NCBI GenBank assembly: GCA_033980235.1
Contig: CM067067.1
Span: forward strand, 27,984,451 to 28,048,450
Source of the DNA: Diadema setosum
Lineage: Eukaryota; Echinodermata; Echinoidea; Diadematoida; Diadematidae
DNA length: 64,000 nucleotides
Reading direction: 5' to 3'
Translations under genes and position numbers: made by a program
In this document: piece after piece, positions 11,501-23,049 of the stretch
How the letters are laid out: every line of letters starts with the position of its first letter
Numbering within the stretch: the stretch's first letter is position 1
The notes under the pieces: model-generated
The model's input: the letters and a program-made list of their open reading frames with translations, nothing else
Databases searched by the model: none
What the model was told of the DNA's origin: nothing

Positions 11501-12760
11501 AAATCTGTTCAAATATTTCACCCGAAGTGTGCACCAGGTTGCTGAATAGATTCTAAAATGCAAAGTCTCTCTCGTGTGGGAAGGGGAAACCCCTTTCCAC
11601 ACCCTCCCCCGTTTGGTCTATTTTCCATGGACTATTACACCTTATAAGATTAACGGATTAACAAAATGTTTCATCGATCGAAAGTGTGCACCAGATCTGT
11701 CACTTCACTTTAAAAAAAAAATAAAAAAATGCAAAAGTCCGTCGTGTGGTATGGGATATTGGTTTCCTTTCATATTATGAGTACACTAAAAGTCTTGCGG
11801 GATTGAGAGCTTCCTAAATTCCAAATGTCTTCATGAGCTATTTTCATTTAAATTCTAAAAATGCAAAAGCTTCCTCGTATATGCAGGGGCATTAATCCCG
11901 AAGGATAAGCGGGCAAGCAAGTCATTTTGTCCCCCTATAATTCTCGAAATCAAGTGAGAAAATGTTTCTTCCTTTTTTTTTTAATACGAAAACTGTCCAA
12001 ATATTTCACTCATTGTGCAACGGATTGTTGAATTTCAATTCTGAAAATGCAAAATCTCCGTTGCGTAGGAGGGGGATACCCCTCCAACACCCTCCCCCGT
12101 GGCCATCCATACACTTAGCAAACTTGGGGGATTGATCAATTTCAGAATATTTCATCAAAAAGTATGTTTGATATCTGTCACTTGAATTCAACTATATTCA
12201 AAAGTTCCCTCATCCTCTTTAATTTATGTTTCCCCCGCTCGGTTCCTACCCACAGATTAAGACTCCACACATTTAGGGACTGACCATTTTTCGGAGTATT
12301 TCACAGAAGTGTGCATCATTATCTATTTCAATTATAAAAATGCAAAAATCCGCCGTGTGGGAAGGGGCTACCCCCTCCCACACTCTCCCCCTGTCAACTT
12401 CCATGTATCACTATGCCTACACAGTGATGTTGCACACGTGGAAACAAGATGCCGCGAGTTAGTCAAGCAGTTATCTTTTTCCTTTATTGATGAAAAAAAG
12501 ACCAAAATTCACCAGAAGTGTGCAGTAGAACGTTGAATTTCAGGTCTGAAAATGCGAAATCTCCTTGGCGTGGGGAGGGGGATACACCCTCCCCTGCTCT
12601 GTCGCTCCGCTCCCTTGCACATATGCTATATTCCACCTTCATATTTTTGCCCCCTCCCCCCCCCCCCCCCACCCCAATCATGAAAACGGATCGACGCCGC
12701 TGGAATGGATTATGCAGAGAAAGTCTATGTGCTAATAATGTGTTTAATGAAAAGTTCAAT
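11501..12760. repeat. Degenerate tandem repeat with CCCTCCCACACCCTCCCC word
   Basis: At least five diverged copies appear at roughly 11520, 11690, 12003, 12300 and 12510. Each has an 'agtgtgcaccag' type segment, then 'tctgaaaatgcaaaatctcc', then 'gtgggagggggatacccc' running into 'tccaacaccctcccccg'. Spacing varies from 170 to 310 bp because of internal indels. A C-rich run at about 12653-12680 ends the array. Overlapping ORFs on both strands are products of the repeat. Confidence 0.65.
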
Positions 12761-13176
12761 ATTAGAAGAAATAACTTTTAAAGATCGATCCCTATTCACC
12801 AAAATTCACGATACCAATTGGTGACAGCCACTTATACAGGTATGTTCCATAAAAAATTACAATCGGATTTTCGCATTGATAACACCCTATACTTCAGGGT
12901 CTTAAAGTATAACATATTAGCTCTATTTTGCAGAAAACCCCGTTCAATTTGGTTAAGAGGTCAAGAGAAATGAGGATTGTTGTAAAGCATGTCATGAGTC
13001 TGATTCTTCGAAGTTTAGCAATTGGGTGCTCTTGGAACTGCATATTAAAACGTGTTCAGCAGATTCAAAATTTATCCAGGTCAGAACTTTCTGTCAGACG
13101 TCTCACCTAAAAACACAGGCAGCTGTTACAAAAGACGGCCGGGTGCGGCTAATATTTTGCGAAATTTGCAGCGGTT
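12761..13176. other. Non-coding spacer
   Basis: No gene or repeat is recognised between the tandem array and the next TIR element. Short ORFs do not match any family I know. Confidence 0.3.
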
Positions 13177-14325
13177 ATATAGGTTTTCCCATCCATTTTC
13201 GCTCTGTTGTCATTCAATTTCAAAGATTTATTATTCAATTTCGTCCCGAGAAGCAGGTTGAACGCAAATCCTAACTTCAATTTCGTCAATATTGTCATTG
13301 TAATTCGTTTTTCGTCAAACAGTTTCGAAGACATAGCATTCAGAATCGTCAACTGTCATTCAAATTCGTCCCTCCCGCTGACGGATCGCAGAATGTGAAG
13401 ATCAAATTCGTCTTTGTTCACACAATTTCATGAATTTTTCATTCGGATTAGTCAGATATTGTTGATTCTTTATTTTGATGGTTAACCAACTTTAAGCCGA
13501 CATATTTTTACTTTTTCTCGTAAACTGTATCGTTACACATTATTCCCTAACCATAAGCTTTAACAATACACACGAAAAACAAGACTGCCAACGAAAATGA
13601 TTGAAGGATAAACGACAGTCAAAAGTCATAACCCAGGACAGTAGGTCAGTGTCACATTTTGAACTTTAACTCGTAATGTTCAGGTTTTCGCATCATAATG
13701 CATGAAGCAAAGTTTAAATTTTGTACCCTGGAAAGTAGCAAACATAATTATGTTATCCATTCTTTGACATTAAACAGGCGACAATTCTACACTTAAATTT
13801 TGTCTTTAATCATGTTTGCCTAGAAATCGTTTGTCAGTGTTTTCGTTTGCGAGACGGTATACGTCTGTTTGTATCAGTGTGTACTCGGATTGCTTGTGTG
13901 TGTGTGTCTGTATCTGTGGTTCTGTGTGTGTGTGGGGGGGGGGGCACGTGTGTATGCCAACTCCTGAATGTAAAATGTGAACGGTTACAGGAAAGAAAAA
14001 AAAAAAAAAACAATACATGAATGACTGGAAAATCACACCGGGTAGAGATAGACGAATATGAATGAAAATTTTACGAAAATGATTAACAAAAGACGAAATC
14101 GATCCTGCTGTTTTGAGTGCTGCGAGTGAGACTGACGAATTTGAACTGTAAATGACGAAAATGTATGCCAAATAACTCAATTGAATAGACTTTATTTGAA
14201 AATGAACGACGAAAGACGAATTTGAAAGTAAGATTTGCCTACTCCCGACATTCCGAGACGAAATTGAAGTAAAAATTTGTGAAATTGAATGAAAAAAGTT
14301 TGAAAATGAATGGGGAAACCTATAT
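13177..14325. mobile_element. TIR element, ~1.15 kb, with TTCAATTTCGTC subterminal repeats
   Basis: The left end ATATAGGTTTTCCCATCCAT is mirrored at the right end, which as reverse complement reads ATATAGGTTTCCCCATTCAT. Homology continues inward for about 100 bp through 'tcattcaatttca' and 'cttcaatttcgtc' words, which recur many times near both ends. The flanks are AT-rich and the exact duplication (TA or TTA) is ambiguous. No transposase ORF is seen. A (GT)n/poly-G tract at 13895-13945 lies inside. Superfamily is not assigned. Confidence 0.65.
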
Positions 14326-14496
14326 TATGATACCTTATACCTGTGCTTGCCGTTGCGCCCTAAAGTGTCGATGCAATCTCAGAGTCCATGGTCTCCCCTT
14401 GAGAAGGTATTGATGACATCACTCGTTGTTTTAAGTTCCCTTAACTCCAATTAAGTTGGAAGTTGAAGCTTTTCCAAGTGATGATGCTGCGCGGGT

Positions 14497-14726
14497 TATA
14501 AAAGGCGACAGGTACATTGAAGACAAGAAGATACGTATAATAGATATGGTCCACGCACAGATACCGGATAAATGTGGCTCACAGTTCAACAGAAAGAAAT
14601 GAGTTGTTATAGGAGACAGGTGTACGGGTCGCTACAGGGGACAGGCACAGTGAAGAAGAAGCCACTGGCGTCACAGTGAACTCACAGCATATGTGTGGCA
14701 GCATCAGATTGGTACTCTAGCTTAAG
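14497..14726 (+). promoter_or_regulatory. Possible TATA promoter with first exon and splice donor
   Basis: TATAAAAGG at 14497-14505 sits in a GC-rich context (gcgggttataaaaggcgaca). An initiation site would be expected near 14527. About 200 bases downstream is a textbook splice donor, AAG|GTAAGA, at 14726/14727. The spacing fits a short non-coding first exon. No coding exon could be linked downstream; MITEs begin at 15194. It could be an orphan or chance promoter, or belong to an unseen gene to the right. Confidence 0.35.
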
Positions 14727-15193
14727 GTAAGAAAGTGGCTTGTTGAGAATAGACATGCAGGTCCAGGTAATATCACCTTTAGCAGCACGCGGGGACTTCA
14801 CAATAGCATTTTACACCATCCAGTTTGCTTATGAAAGGAAATACCTAATCAGATATATTACAAAGCACACAAAGGCCTTATTTTGCTTTACAGTATATTG
14901 GTAGGATTACTTGAAGGCTGGACGGAGTCGTTTTGCTAGGAAAGGTTTTTGATAGCGTTACACTTGACTTTAAAAACAAAAATAGTTATTATTATTATTT
15001 AAGTATCGAAGAGGAGTACAGGCGCATGTTGCCAGGACTTGATGAAAACAAGTTGTTATGGCTTGAAAGGAATCTTTTCAGAGTCCAACTATCAAAAACC
15101 ATACAAAAGTATGATAAAAGTGACGATAACTCACTCAATGTTGTTCCGAAAAGAAAATAGATACCTCCAGAGAATTCCAAGCTCCACACTCCT
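14727..15193. other. Possible intron; no gene recognised
   Basis: The sequence follows the possible splice donor. A 75-codon ORF at 14933-15160 has no recognisable domain and overlaps an equally long ORF on the other strand. Confidence 0.25.
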
Positions 15194-15361
15194 GGGGGCA
15201 TTTCATGAAGGAACTTGTCGGATAAAATATCTGACAAGTCATATTATATCCGACAAGTTCAGAGAAATCAACCAATCAGACTAAAGAATTTCTCAAAACT
15301 TGTCGGATATAATTGACTTGTCGGACATTTTATCCGACAAGTTCCTTCATGAAATGCCCCC
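15194..15361. mobile_element. Palindromic MITE, 168 bp
   Basis: The whole segment is a long inverted repeat. GGGGGCATTTCATGAAGG at the left end is mirrored as CCTTCATGAAATGCCCCC at the right. The arms continue through ACTTGTCGGATA and its complement, with several further TTGTCGGATA/TATCCGACAA pairs inside. It would form a stable hairpin as single strand. No target duplication is obvious. Confidence 0.75.
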
Positions 15362-15587
15362 CTGTACTCTGGAAACTCACACAACGCGCACTTATTAGGG
15401 AGCTTTAGATGTTGACGCGCGGACGTTTGAGACAACGAGTGCGCTGGACGTTCTCCTCTCCCCTGCGTCGTGCTGAAAAGTAACTTTAGATTACGCTGGG
15501 ACGCAACGTATAAAAAATAAAATCGCGCCCCCATATGATCAGTGCCTGAAGTAGTTCTCTACGTTGCAAACTGTGCGGACGTAGAAA

Positions 15588-16430
15588 TAACCACCGAACT
15601 AAAACATAGTGGAATGCGTGTCCCTATTCCCAACATACACGAGACCGTGCAGCCAAAATTACCGTGTTGCGTCGCCATCTTGTTCGGTCAATTTTTCCTT
15701 ATATTAGTGAGGTTCACACCTAGGTCCCTTTACCTTAAGGTTTTCTAAACCTCGAGGTTTTGTAAACTACGAGGCACTAAACTCCAAGTTAGCGTAGATG
15801 TAGACGCATGTAGTTTAGAAAACCACGACAAAACCTTAAGGCGAAGACACCACGACAACACCACAAGATTGCTTAGGGTGTTGTCGTGGTTTAAGCGCGT
15901 AGTTTAAGCGCGCTGTTGCAGCGCGCTTAAACTATGACAGATGTGAACGGAGTTTTGTTAACCACGACGCTCAGTTTTTTCCACAATAGTGTGCAACCCT
16001 ATGTGCAAACTAGGCGCCCTTTATTTTCTATCGTAGTTATCTTTACCTCGAGGTTTTGCTAACTGCATGTAGGTGTGAACGGCATCGAAGTTTTGTCGTG
16101 GTTAGGGGAACGCATTTTTGCGCTCGTAGTTAGTATAACTACAAGTTTTTGGATAGGTGTAGACATGGCTATTGAGTGCACGCTTAGGCGCGGTCAGACT
16201 GGGCCACTGGTACGCGCGCAAGCAAGAGTACGCCGTCCAGTGGCTAGTGATTATGACGTAACAATGCACGTTTGTAAATGACAATGGTCTTGCGCTTCGG
16301 AGACACAGCCCGGCCGCACTAGATATAAGGAAAAATTGACCGAACAAAATGGCGGTGGTAGCAAGTTTTGGTGGCTGCGTATTTCCTGGGTGAACACGCA
16401 TTCCACTATGTTTTAGTTCGGTGGAAATAA
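15588..16430. mobile_element. TIR element, ~0.84 kb, with ~115-bp inverted repeats
   Basis: The left arm (about 15588-15705) begins ACCGAACTAAAACATAGTGG and is mirrored at about 16318-16424. Both arms share 'aatgcgtg', 'cgccat.ttgttcggtcaa' and 'tttttccttatat'. AAATAA lies just outside each end (within GAAATAACC), consistent with a 6-9 bp target duplication. Inside are further AACCTCGAGGTTTT and GTCGTGGTTTAAGCGCG inverted words near 15740-16090. The 60-100 codon ORFs inside are unrecognised. Non-autonomous; superfamily not assigned. Confidence 0.7.
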
Positions 16431-16697
16431 CCCACCGAACTAAAATTCGGTGAAATAACCCAGTACACGTAGTGAAAAACTCAGGCGACGCAAGTTTAAA
16501 ATAGATCGACTTGACGCGCGCTTCTGCGCACGCTCAGAACATGTTTTTTTCCTCTGAACGTCCGCGCGTCTAAAATCTAAAGATTCAGCTGCGACGCAAA
16601 CCACCATTGTGACGTCACCCAGGTTGAAGCACTTTGAACTTTGGAAAGGACAACTTACACCACGACGCTGCTTTTTATAACGATCAAAGACGCTTAA

Positions 16698-17113
16698 AGG
16701 TGCATGGTCCCGGTGTTTTAGTCAAATGCGTACGCGGGCGCACGGCGCAAGTTTCCTATAGAGACCTACGCTATTGACTCCTCTTTAGCGCTTACGCTTT
16801 GGCCCACTTTCCCGAGTCCGAAGAAGTCCGATTCACTGTAGTCAGTGGTCGGATCACAGTTCGGCTCATGATTCGGCTGAGGGGGATGACAGCTTTAGCA
16901 AACTTCTTTTGTGATGTCATAATAACAAGCACATATGCACGCACCCTGGCATTACTACAGACTGCGCGATGCGCAGAGAAGACAATAAAGGCAACGTTAC
17001 TTTGTAACACCTACGCACTTTACTCTTCATGACAGCTAAACTTCGGTAATCTTCATATCAATGCTAACGGTGATCGGCAGTGTCATCAACAGCGCCCTCT
17101 ACACTACCGGGAC
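16698..17113. mobile_element. piggyBac-type MITE (TTAA), ~0.42 kb
   Basis: It is preceded by TTAA at 16694-16697 and starts AGGTGCATGGTCCCGGTG. The right end reads as the reverse complement of a diverged copy of the same terminus (CTACCGGGACTAT...), and the right-hand TTAA has decayed to TTGA. The interior matches the element at 28883-29330 ('gcgcacggc.caag', 'gactcctcttta.cg', 'gagtccgaagaagtcc'). It is CpG-rich compared with its surroundings. Confidence 0.7.
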
Positions 17114-17949
17114 TATCTAACTTTGACTAATAAGACAGGAAAGTGCGCGCTAATCCTGTACAAAACAAATGGACAGCGCGCGGTCCTCAAGCGTATTACG
17201 CACATCACCTGAGACGCGCTGTCTTGACACTTGATAAACAACATTATAAAATGGGTTCAAGAATGTAGCCAATTGGAAGCGCTGAAATGAGTCACGTGTG
17301 CTTGTATTAATTTCTCACTAACATGCATGCGGCCTGACGTCACAATGCTTACACTAGCAGTGCGCACTCAATCAGTTGTTACAAGTGCGTCGCGCGCTAC
17401 TATTGACCGATTCTGTGACGCGCTATGTGTATTTTTGGCATGGGCAGCGCCATTACTGCGGTGTATCATCCGATCCCCCCCCCCTCCTCTCTCCCCACCC
17501 CTCTACGCGCACGGAATGAAAAACTGATGCATGGTTGCTTTAGCCAATGGGCATCTCGTACTGAGTGCGCGAATGCTTGCTTAGTGCGCGAACCTTTGTT
17601 ACAAGTGCGCGATAAACATGTTGCCCGTGGGGTGGGGGAGAGCAGGGGGGGTGGCTGAGACACCGCAATTTGCGCTCATGGCTGCGCCCAGTGCCATAAA
17701 ATGTCTGCTGCCCTCAACGAACCCGAATCGGTCAATACGCGCTGTCAATCCTGTAAACAACTTCTAGTTCGGGCTGCCGGCCGGCCTTTCTTGTGTGCAT
17801 AACATGTGTGGCGTACGTATACTCTAATTACGTACAGTACTTATGTGCGGGATTTCCGAGTGCGACGTGTTTGGGACGAACATCTTCGGACATCTTGATC
17901 CACAAAGGTACGTGAAAAATGTTGTTAGTTTTTCGACCCATTTTATAAA
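17114..17949. other. GC/CpG-rich non-coding stretch
   Basis: The region is markedly richer in CG and GCGC words than its neighbours. A motif 'ctgagacgcgctgtctt' near 17210 recurs near 18167, beyond the palindrome at 17950. Short ORFs in the C-rich part (17460-17660) overlap on both strands and are not credible genes. Confidence 0.3.
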
Positions 17950-18121
17950 ACAAATGATGCACAGGATTATTTCGTGGCGTTAGTGGAGACGCAGCTCACT
18001 CGGGTATTTACAATGTAGTGCAACATGCACTCGGCTTCGCCTCTTGCATGTTTCACAATTGTAAATACCCTCGAGTGCGCTACGCCTCCACTTACGCACT
18101 CTATCCTGTGCATCATTTGTA
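17950..18121. mobile_element. Palindromic MITE, ~170 bp
   Basis: The outer arms ACAAATGATGCACAGGAT and ATCCTGTGCATCATTTGT are exact complements. The inner arms include a 'gtggagacgcagctcactcg' type segment and its complement around 'cgagtgcgctacgcctccac'. The innermost TTACAATGTAGTGCAACATG / CATGTTTCACAATTGTAA arms close on a CTCGGCTTCGCC loop. It is a snapback element with no coding capacity. Confidence 0.75.
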
Positions 18122-18341
18122 TAGCAGCGGCTTCAGGGATAGCGCGTCTCAGGTGATGTGCGTCTTTGCCTGAGACGCGCTGTCTTTGAAGATGTTGTTT
18201 ATCAAGCGTCTTTGATTGTGAGATCATGTTGTTGCCAAATTTATACCTCCACGAAATAATCCTTATTACTTTAAAATCCCGTTCTTCAAAATAATCCCCT
18301 TAATCGAAAAAAAAAATCTACGACTATAATTTTTAAATCTT

Positions 18342-18540
18342 TTTTAAATAATAAAAATACCACTACCTTTGGAAATGAATGATGTTCCTAGGTTTACTGA
18401 GTTTGTACTCTTTTGTATCGTCATGTAGGGTAGCCATGGGTGTTTTAAATAATAAAAATACCACTACCTTTGGAAATGAATGATGTTCCTAGGTGTACTG
18501 AGTTTGTACTCTTTTGTATCGTCATGTAGGGTAGCCATTT
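18342..18540. repeat. 101-bp tandem duplication
   Basis: Two nearly identical adjacent copies begin TTTTAAATAATAAAAATACC at 18342 and 18443 and run through 'gtatcgtcatgtagggtagcc'. Only a few bases differ (for example 'aggtttactg' against 'aggtgtactg'), so the duplication looks recent. Confidence 0.85.
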
Positions 18541-18984
18541 TGTGTCCATTTTTATCGCGCGCCTTCGTACATTGTATCTTGTTATCTCTACTATCTTTGA
18601 TAACGATGACAATGACAATGATGATTTTATTTATCTCATGTCACCCAATCAGGGTATTGGAGATAACCATGTAAATTATACATTTGAGATTACATATCGA
18701 CACAAAAAAAAAAAACGAAAAACAATATGAAAAAGTACAACGAAGGTACATAAATTTACTGGGGGAAAAAAATCGTATAATGTTATGCAATTAACCAAAT
18801 AACCATATAACTAAATTTGTAACATAACTGTACAAGAAAAAATAAAACAATGCAAAAACAGGGATGGTCCTGGTTGGCACCAGTAAATGATGATACAATG
18901 CGGAAAATTGATACGTATTCGAAAATGACAAATCAGACAGTAAATTAACATTATAGTAATAATTCACTGTTTACCATAAGTTTT
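18541..18984. other. AT-rich spacer, 3' of a LINE ORF
   Basis: This is probably the 3' UTR and downstream flank of the minus-strand LINE whose stop codon lies at about 18985-18987. No gene is seen. Confidence 0.35.
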
Positions 18985-19247
18985 CTATGAGTTCTTGAAG
19001 AAAATCATTATTTTATGACAAAACTTAACTAAATTAGAACGTGTTCTAGGATTGCAGGAGTTAAACATTTGTTCCATTTTCAACGTAAAATTGGGTCTAG
19101 TAACAAAATATTTTTTAAAGATATAATTGCCTATCGTTCTCGAAAACAGGGCATTCAAATAGGTAATGAAATTCGTCACCCAGTGTATTCATATCACAAA
19201 GACTACAGATCCTCATGTTCCTGGGAGTATCTGTATATCTCCCAGAA
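18985..19247 (-). pseudogene. LINE ORF2, C-terminal end (LINE A, downstream part)
   Basis: Read on the minus strand this encodes the last ~85 residues of a non-LTR retrotransposon protein. It contains GRYTDTPRNMRICSLC, then D-E-F-H-Y-L-F-E-C-P, the CxxC...H...C zinc-like motif typical of LINE C-termini. It ends with an NLVKF-type tail and a stop at about 18985. The upstream part of the same ORF is at 23773-26605. The two parts join in frame across the foldback insertion, each side ending in the 9-bp duplication CTCCCAGAA. The protein would have acted in target-primed reverse transcription; here it is interrupted and dead. Confidence 0.85.
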
Positions 19248-19249
19248 CG

Positions 19250-19760
19250 TATCCGGGCACTTACCCCCTGGGCAACCACCCTCCGGATAACTACCACCCG
19301 GATAATTACCCACCAGGTCCATTCCCCCTTAGGGCAACTACCCCCCGGACAACTACCCTCCTAGGGCAATCACCCTCCAGGGCCATTACCCCCTAGGACA
19401 ACTACCACCCGGTCATCTACCCTCCTAGGGCAACTACCCCCAATGGCAATTACCCCTAGGACATCTACCCCCAGATAATTACCCCCTTGGTAACTACCCC
19501 CTGGATGACTACCCCCCGGATAAATACCCCCCAGATAACTACCACCCGGATAGCTACCCCCTGGATAACTACCCCCCGGATAACTACCCCCTGGATAACT
19601 ACCCCCTGGATAACTACCACCCGGATAACAACTCCCCGGATAACTACCCCCCGGATAACTACCCCCCGGATAACTACCACCCGGATAATAACTCCCCGGA
19701 TAACTACCCCCAGGATAACTACCACCCGGATTACTACCCCCCCCCCCCCTTAACCATACC
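19250..19760. repeat. Left foldback arm: 15-bp minisatellite
   Basis: Roughly 30 units of consensus GGATAACTACCCCCC with variants (ACCACCC, ACCCCCTGG, CCTAGGGCAACTA). Units nearest the outer edge are the most diverged, and the inner units (19500-19740) are nearly uniform. Two long overlapping ORFs here on opposite strands are only translations of the repeat. Confidence 0.9.
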
Positions 19761-20005
19761 CCGAACCCCCCCGCCCCCGAAAGTTATCACCCGTTGTAAT
19801 TTTTCCATAAGTTCATAACACCATATCAGAAGATGCACCTTTCTCTTACACTGTCATCATTTACTCTTTTGGCTTGTCATTTTCTACCATTATAACACAT
19901 TAGACGATAAACATAAGAAAAGGAGAGTTGATTGCACTGCAATTCATATTCCCTTAACATTAGCGAGGGACCCTTCGATTAAAGCCATAATTTCTGATAG
20001 GATCC

Positions 20006-20205
20006 GGGCACGGTTTTATAAAAGTTATCAGTCCTGATAAGTTGTCAGTTCCACACAATTACCAATCGTTGTAGGTCGATCAAAGCAGGTCCATGGTAAC
20101 AAGTCAGTGACTCGAGCTTATCAATCAAGCAGAACCCATGGTTTTATTGAAATTATTAGAGACTAACAAGATGTCATAACTGGCAACTTTTATCAAACGG
20201 TGCCC
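20006..20205. mobile_element. Small MITE, 200 bp
   Basis: The left end GGGCACGGTTTTATAAAAGT is mirrored at the right end, whose reverse complement reads GGGCACCGTTTGATAAAAGT. It lies inside the foldback element. No target duplication is clear and there is no coding capacity. Confidence 0.6.
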
Positions 20206-21011
20206 TAATCTGTCATAAGAGTAAAATTACAGCTTGTTTTACATACAAGTAGAATTGTGCTAGTTTTCAAATTAAATGTTCTCGACACTGAAATCAAGTT
20301 CAAATATAAGTAAGTCTGATTAGAAAGAGTAAAATATTACGAGTTTAACGGTATTTTTTTTTTAATTTTTATTATTATTTTTTTTTTTTTTTACAAAACA
20401 CCCCTAGTTGTTAACGAAGTCTTTTGTCCTGCACCCTCTTTTTGAATAGATCTATAGAGAGTTGTAGTTGACAGAATCCTTTTTGCATTATAGGGCTGCT
20501 CTGTTTTATCCCGGCCATTTCAAGAGTATTTATTTTTCACAAAAATTTGAAACCTTCTTGGAATAACATGCTCTTTAATATTTCGTAAGGGGTTTCTAAT
20601 TATCTCACCCAAAAGATGTTTAAAACCTGAAGTTAGGTCTCGACTAAAACCAGACGATATGAAAAAAATGTTGTTGTTTTTTTTTTTCAATTCAAATGGC
20701 AAACGTTGTTCGAAAATAAAAATGAAAGACGTAATTTTCTGGGGGAGAGTTACTGTAAGAGGGGTGATTGGTTGGAGCATAATTTTAATAAGGAGTAATT
20801 GTCAAGGGAGGTAATGCTCCGTGGTGATCATACCAAGGAGGTGACAATCTCTTCCCACATCCTTGATAAGTACTAGTTGTTAATGCCCAATGATGCAGTA
20901 GGGCAATTCTGAAATGAGCGTTAACGGTATAACAGTAAAAAAGTTACAAAATTCATGAAACAATGCAAAGAAAGCAAATTAAGACAGAGACAAGGTACAC
21001 AAATAAAGATA
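20206..21011. other. AT-rich foldback interior, no recognised gene
   Basis: A minus-strand ORF of 86 codons at 20520-20780 shows no recognisable motif. The rest is AT-rich with T-runs at about 20348-20395. Confidence 0.3.
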
Positions 21012-21180
21012 CAGTGAACTCCCGTTACAACGAACACGGTTATAACGAAATTTCGTTATAACTAAGCAAAACTTCTGGTCCCAAAATTATCGCCATTAAA
21101 GTCTATGGTACAAAATTCGCTTATAACGAAGACGGTTATAACAAAATTTTCGTTACCACGCAGTCTTTTCTGAGCGCCAC
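21012..21180. mobile_element. Single pogo/Tigger-like terminus (truncated)
   Basis: After a TA at 21010-21011, the sequence CAGTGAACTCCCGTTACAAC begins a terminus. Repeated TTATAACGAA words continue inward to about 21150. This is the usual look of a pogo/Tigger end. No matching opposite end was found, so the copy is truncated or rearranged. Confidence 0.5.
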
Positions 21181-21439
21181 TGACAAAGAAAAACCAAAGA
21201 AATGTGCTCCTTTACAACGAAATGCGGATCGCATTCGAAAATGCGTAGCGGAACAAGCATTTTTTATAGCGTCTCTGCATGCATGAGCGAACGCTTCACA
21301 TCATTGTATGTTCACTCCGTGTATCACGCACAGTTTCGGAGGGGAACTTGCGTTATTGTAATACAATAATCTGAATTCAGATAAGGTTTGTTTCATTGTT
21401 CCGAAGTCCTTTGATACAAAACACACAGATTTTGATACA

Positions 21440-22015
21440 ACTAAATGTCCGTAATAGTTCGGAAATGAAATATTATAAGCACATTTTGGCGTTATTCCAA
21501 AGGTTCGTTAATCCCATGATAAAATATGGTTCTTATTCTTATTCTTATGCGGTTCGTTAGTCCGAAAATGATAGGAATTCAAAACGTTCGTTAATCGGAA
21601 CATTACAAAAAGAATCGTTAATCCATGGTGGAAAAAGGTGAGTACACTAACAAAACTTAAGAATTGCAATCCTTATAATCGTCTTAAGATAAATAAATCT
21701 TCGAAATAACTAACCTGTCTATTTTTTTTTTCATTAACAAACTTTCTTCGGAATGACGAACCTTATTTCATTTCGGATGAAAAAGCCTTCGGAACAACGA
21801 ACTTTCTGAATCGTGAACCTTTCGCATTTTTTTTTTTTATTTATAGTTAACCTTCAGAATGACGAACCTCATTTCATTTTCAGATCAACGAACTTTCGAA
21901 TTATGAACTTTCGGAATAATGATTCTTCGGAAATGCGAACCTTCAGATAAACAAACCATCGGAATCCCGGGAATGGCAAAACTTCGGAATAAGGAGCCTT
22001 CGGAGAAACGTAGTT

Positions 22016-22096
<81 letters not shown>

Positions 22097-22130
22097 CCTT
22101 TGGAATATCGAACTGTAACCAAATCCTACA
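21440..22130. repeat. Short-word repeat (TTCGGAATAACGAAC) plus poly(A)/(TA) tract
   Basis: Diverged words of the type CTTTCGGAATRACGAACCTT recur about a dozen times. A run of about 33 A residues at 22021-22053 is followed by (TA)n to about 22090. Similar 'ccgaa' words occur at 1570-1640 and 2760-2860 inside the pogo-like element, so this may be subterminal sequence of a related element. Confidence 0.55.
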
Positions 22131-22689
22131 CCGTCATTTTCTACACATGTGTGACAACACAAACAACTTTATGCTCTTTTTAAAATGTAATATTTAAACG
22201 AAATTAAAAAGGTACTCTCCCATTTCACATAGCTTTCCAGCGTATGATGAGGATTCAACAAACAGAAATTTATTTTTATGCGTGGTTTCCTTCTTTTCGT
22301 TATACATTGCATATTATTATAATGATATTTCGCTAAAACGAAATAAAAAAAACAAACAAACAACTGTCGGTCCTGGGCATTTCGTCCTAACGGTAGTGCA
22401 CTGCACATGAACACACACGAGATAAATCCCTTGTAATGAGAGAAAGAGGAAAGGTGAGTAATGAATGACATTAATAGACTACCTTCACAGTACATGGACA
22501 GAGAAAAGCGAGAGGGAAGAGGAAGATGATGGGTCAAAAGCAGGGCACGTGAGGCATGAGATATAAGCTCCTCAAAATAAAGAAGTGTTACATGGAGTTG
22601 TGGTAAACGATAGACGATTGTGGTTTTAAAAAAATGCTAAAAGTGAAGTGTAACATTTCTTCAAAATGTCTTTATTTCAATGGTAAAGG
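22131..22689. other. Foldback interior, no recognised gene
   Basis: One minus-strand ORF of 122 codons (22169-22537) has no recognisable domain and is AT-biased. It is not supported as a gene. Confidence 0.25.
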
Positions 22690-23040
22690 CATTCAAACTT
22701 AAAACTTCTTTTATACTACTATCAAGAGAAATCAGAAATTTCGGAACAGTAAAAGAAAATACAGATTTAGCGAAAATAGTTTTGGTTAAAGGCATTAACA
22801 TTTACTGGATTTTCGGGTAGGATATGCAGGGACAGTTTCGTTTTTGATGAACATAGAGTCAAAATACAGAAGGGAGGAATTAAGCTTGTACATAAATCTT
22901 CCTAAATGCAAACGATACATATCGTAAATCCTTAAGATGTTGTTTTCATAAGATGGAAGTATCAGTATGGCATCTCCGTGATTCCTGGCAAATGATACAA
23001 AGAACTTCGTTTCCTGTAGTAATAATATTCTTTTTATTAA
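22690..23040 (-). pseudogene. Old LINE C-terminal fragment (LINE F)
   Basis: On the minus strand a frame reads ILRIYDMYRLHLGRFMYK, close to the I..Y..LG.FMYK motif near the C-terminus of CR1/L2-like LINE proteins (compare NLGIFMYK at about 51.06 kb). Stops and frame changes lie on both sides. It is inside the foldback element, so it was captured or inserted there. Confidence 0.5.
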
Positions 23041-23049
23041 AAGTAAAAG

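Noticed and set aside
19465..19753. Two overlapping ORFs of 86-88 codons with regular repeats
   Set aside because: They are translations of the 15-bp minisatellite on both strands; the period is a multiple of three, so any frame can stay open.
22021..22090. Poly(A) run as a retroposon tail
   Set aside because: It is followed directly by (TA)n inside a short-word repeat, with no retroposon body or target duplication recognised.
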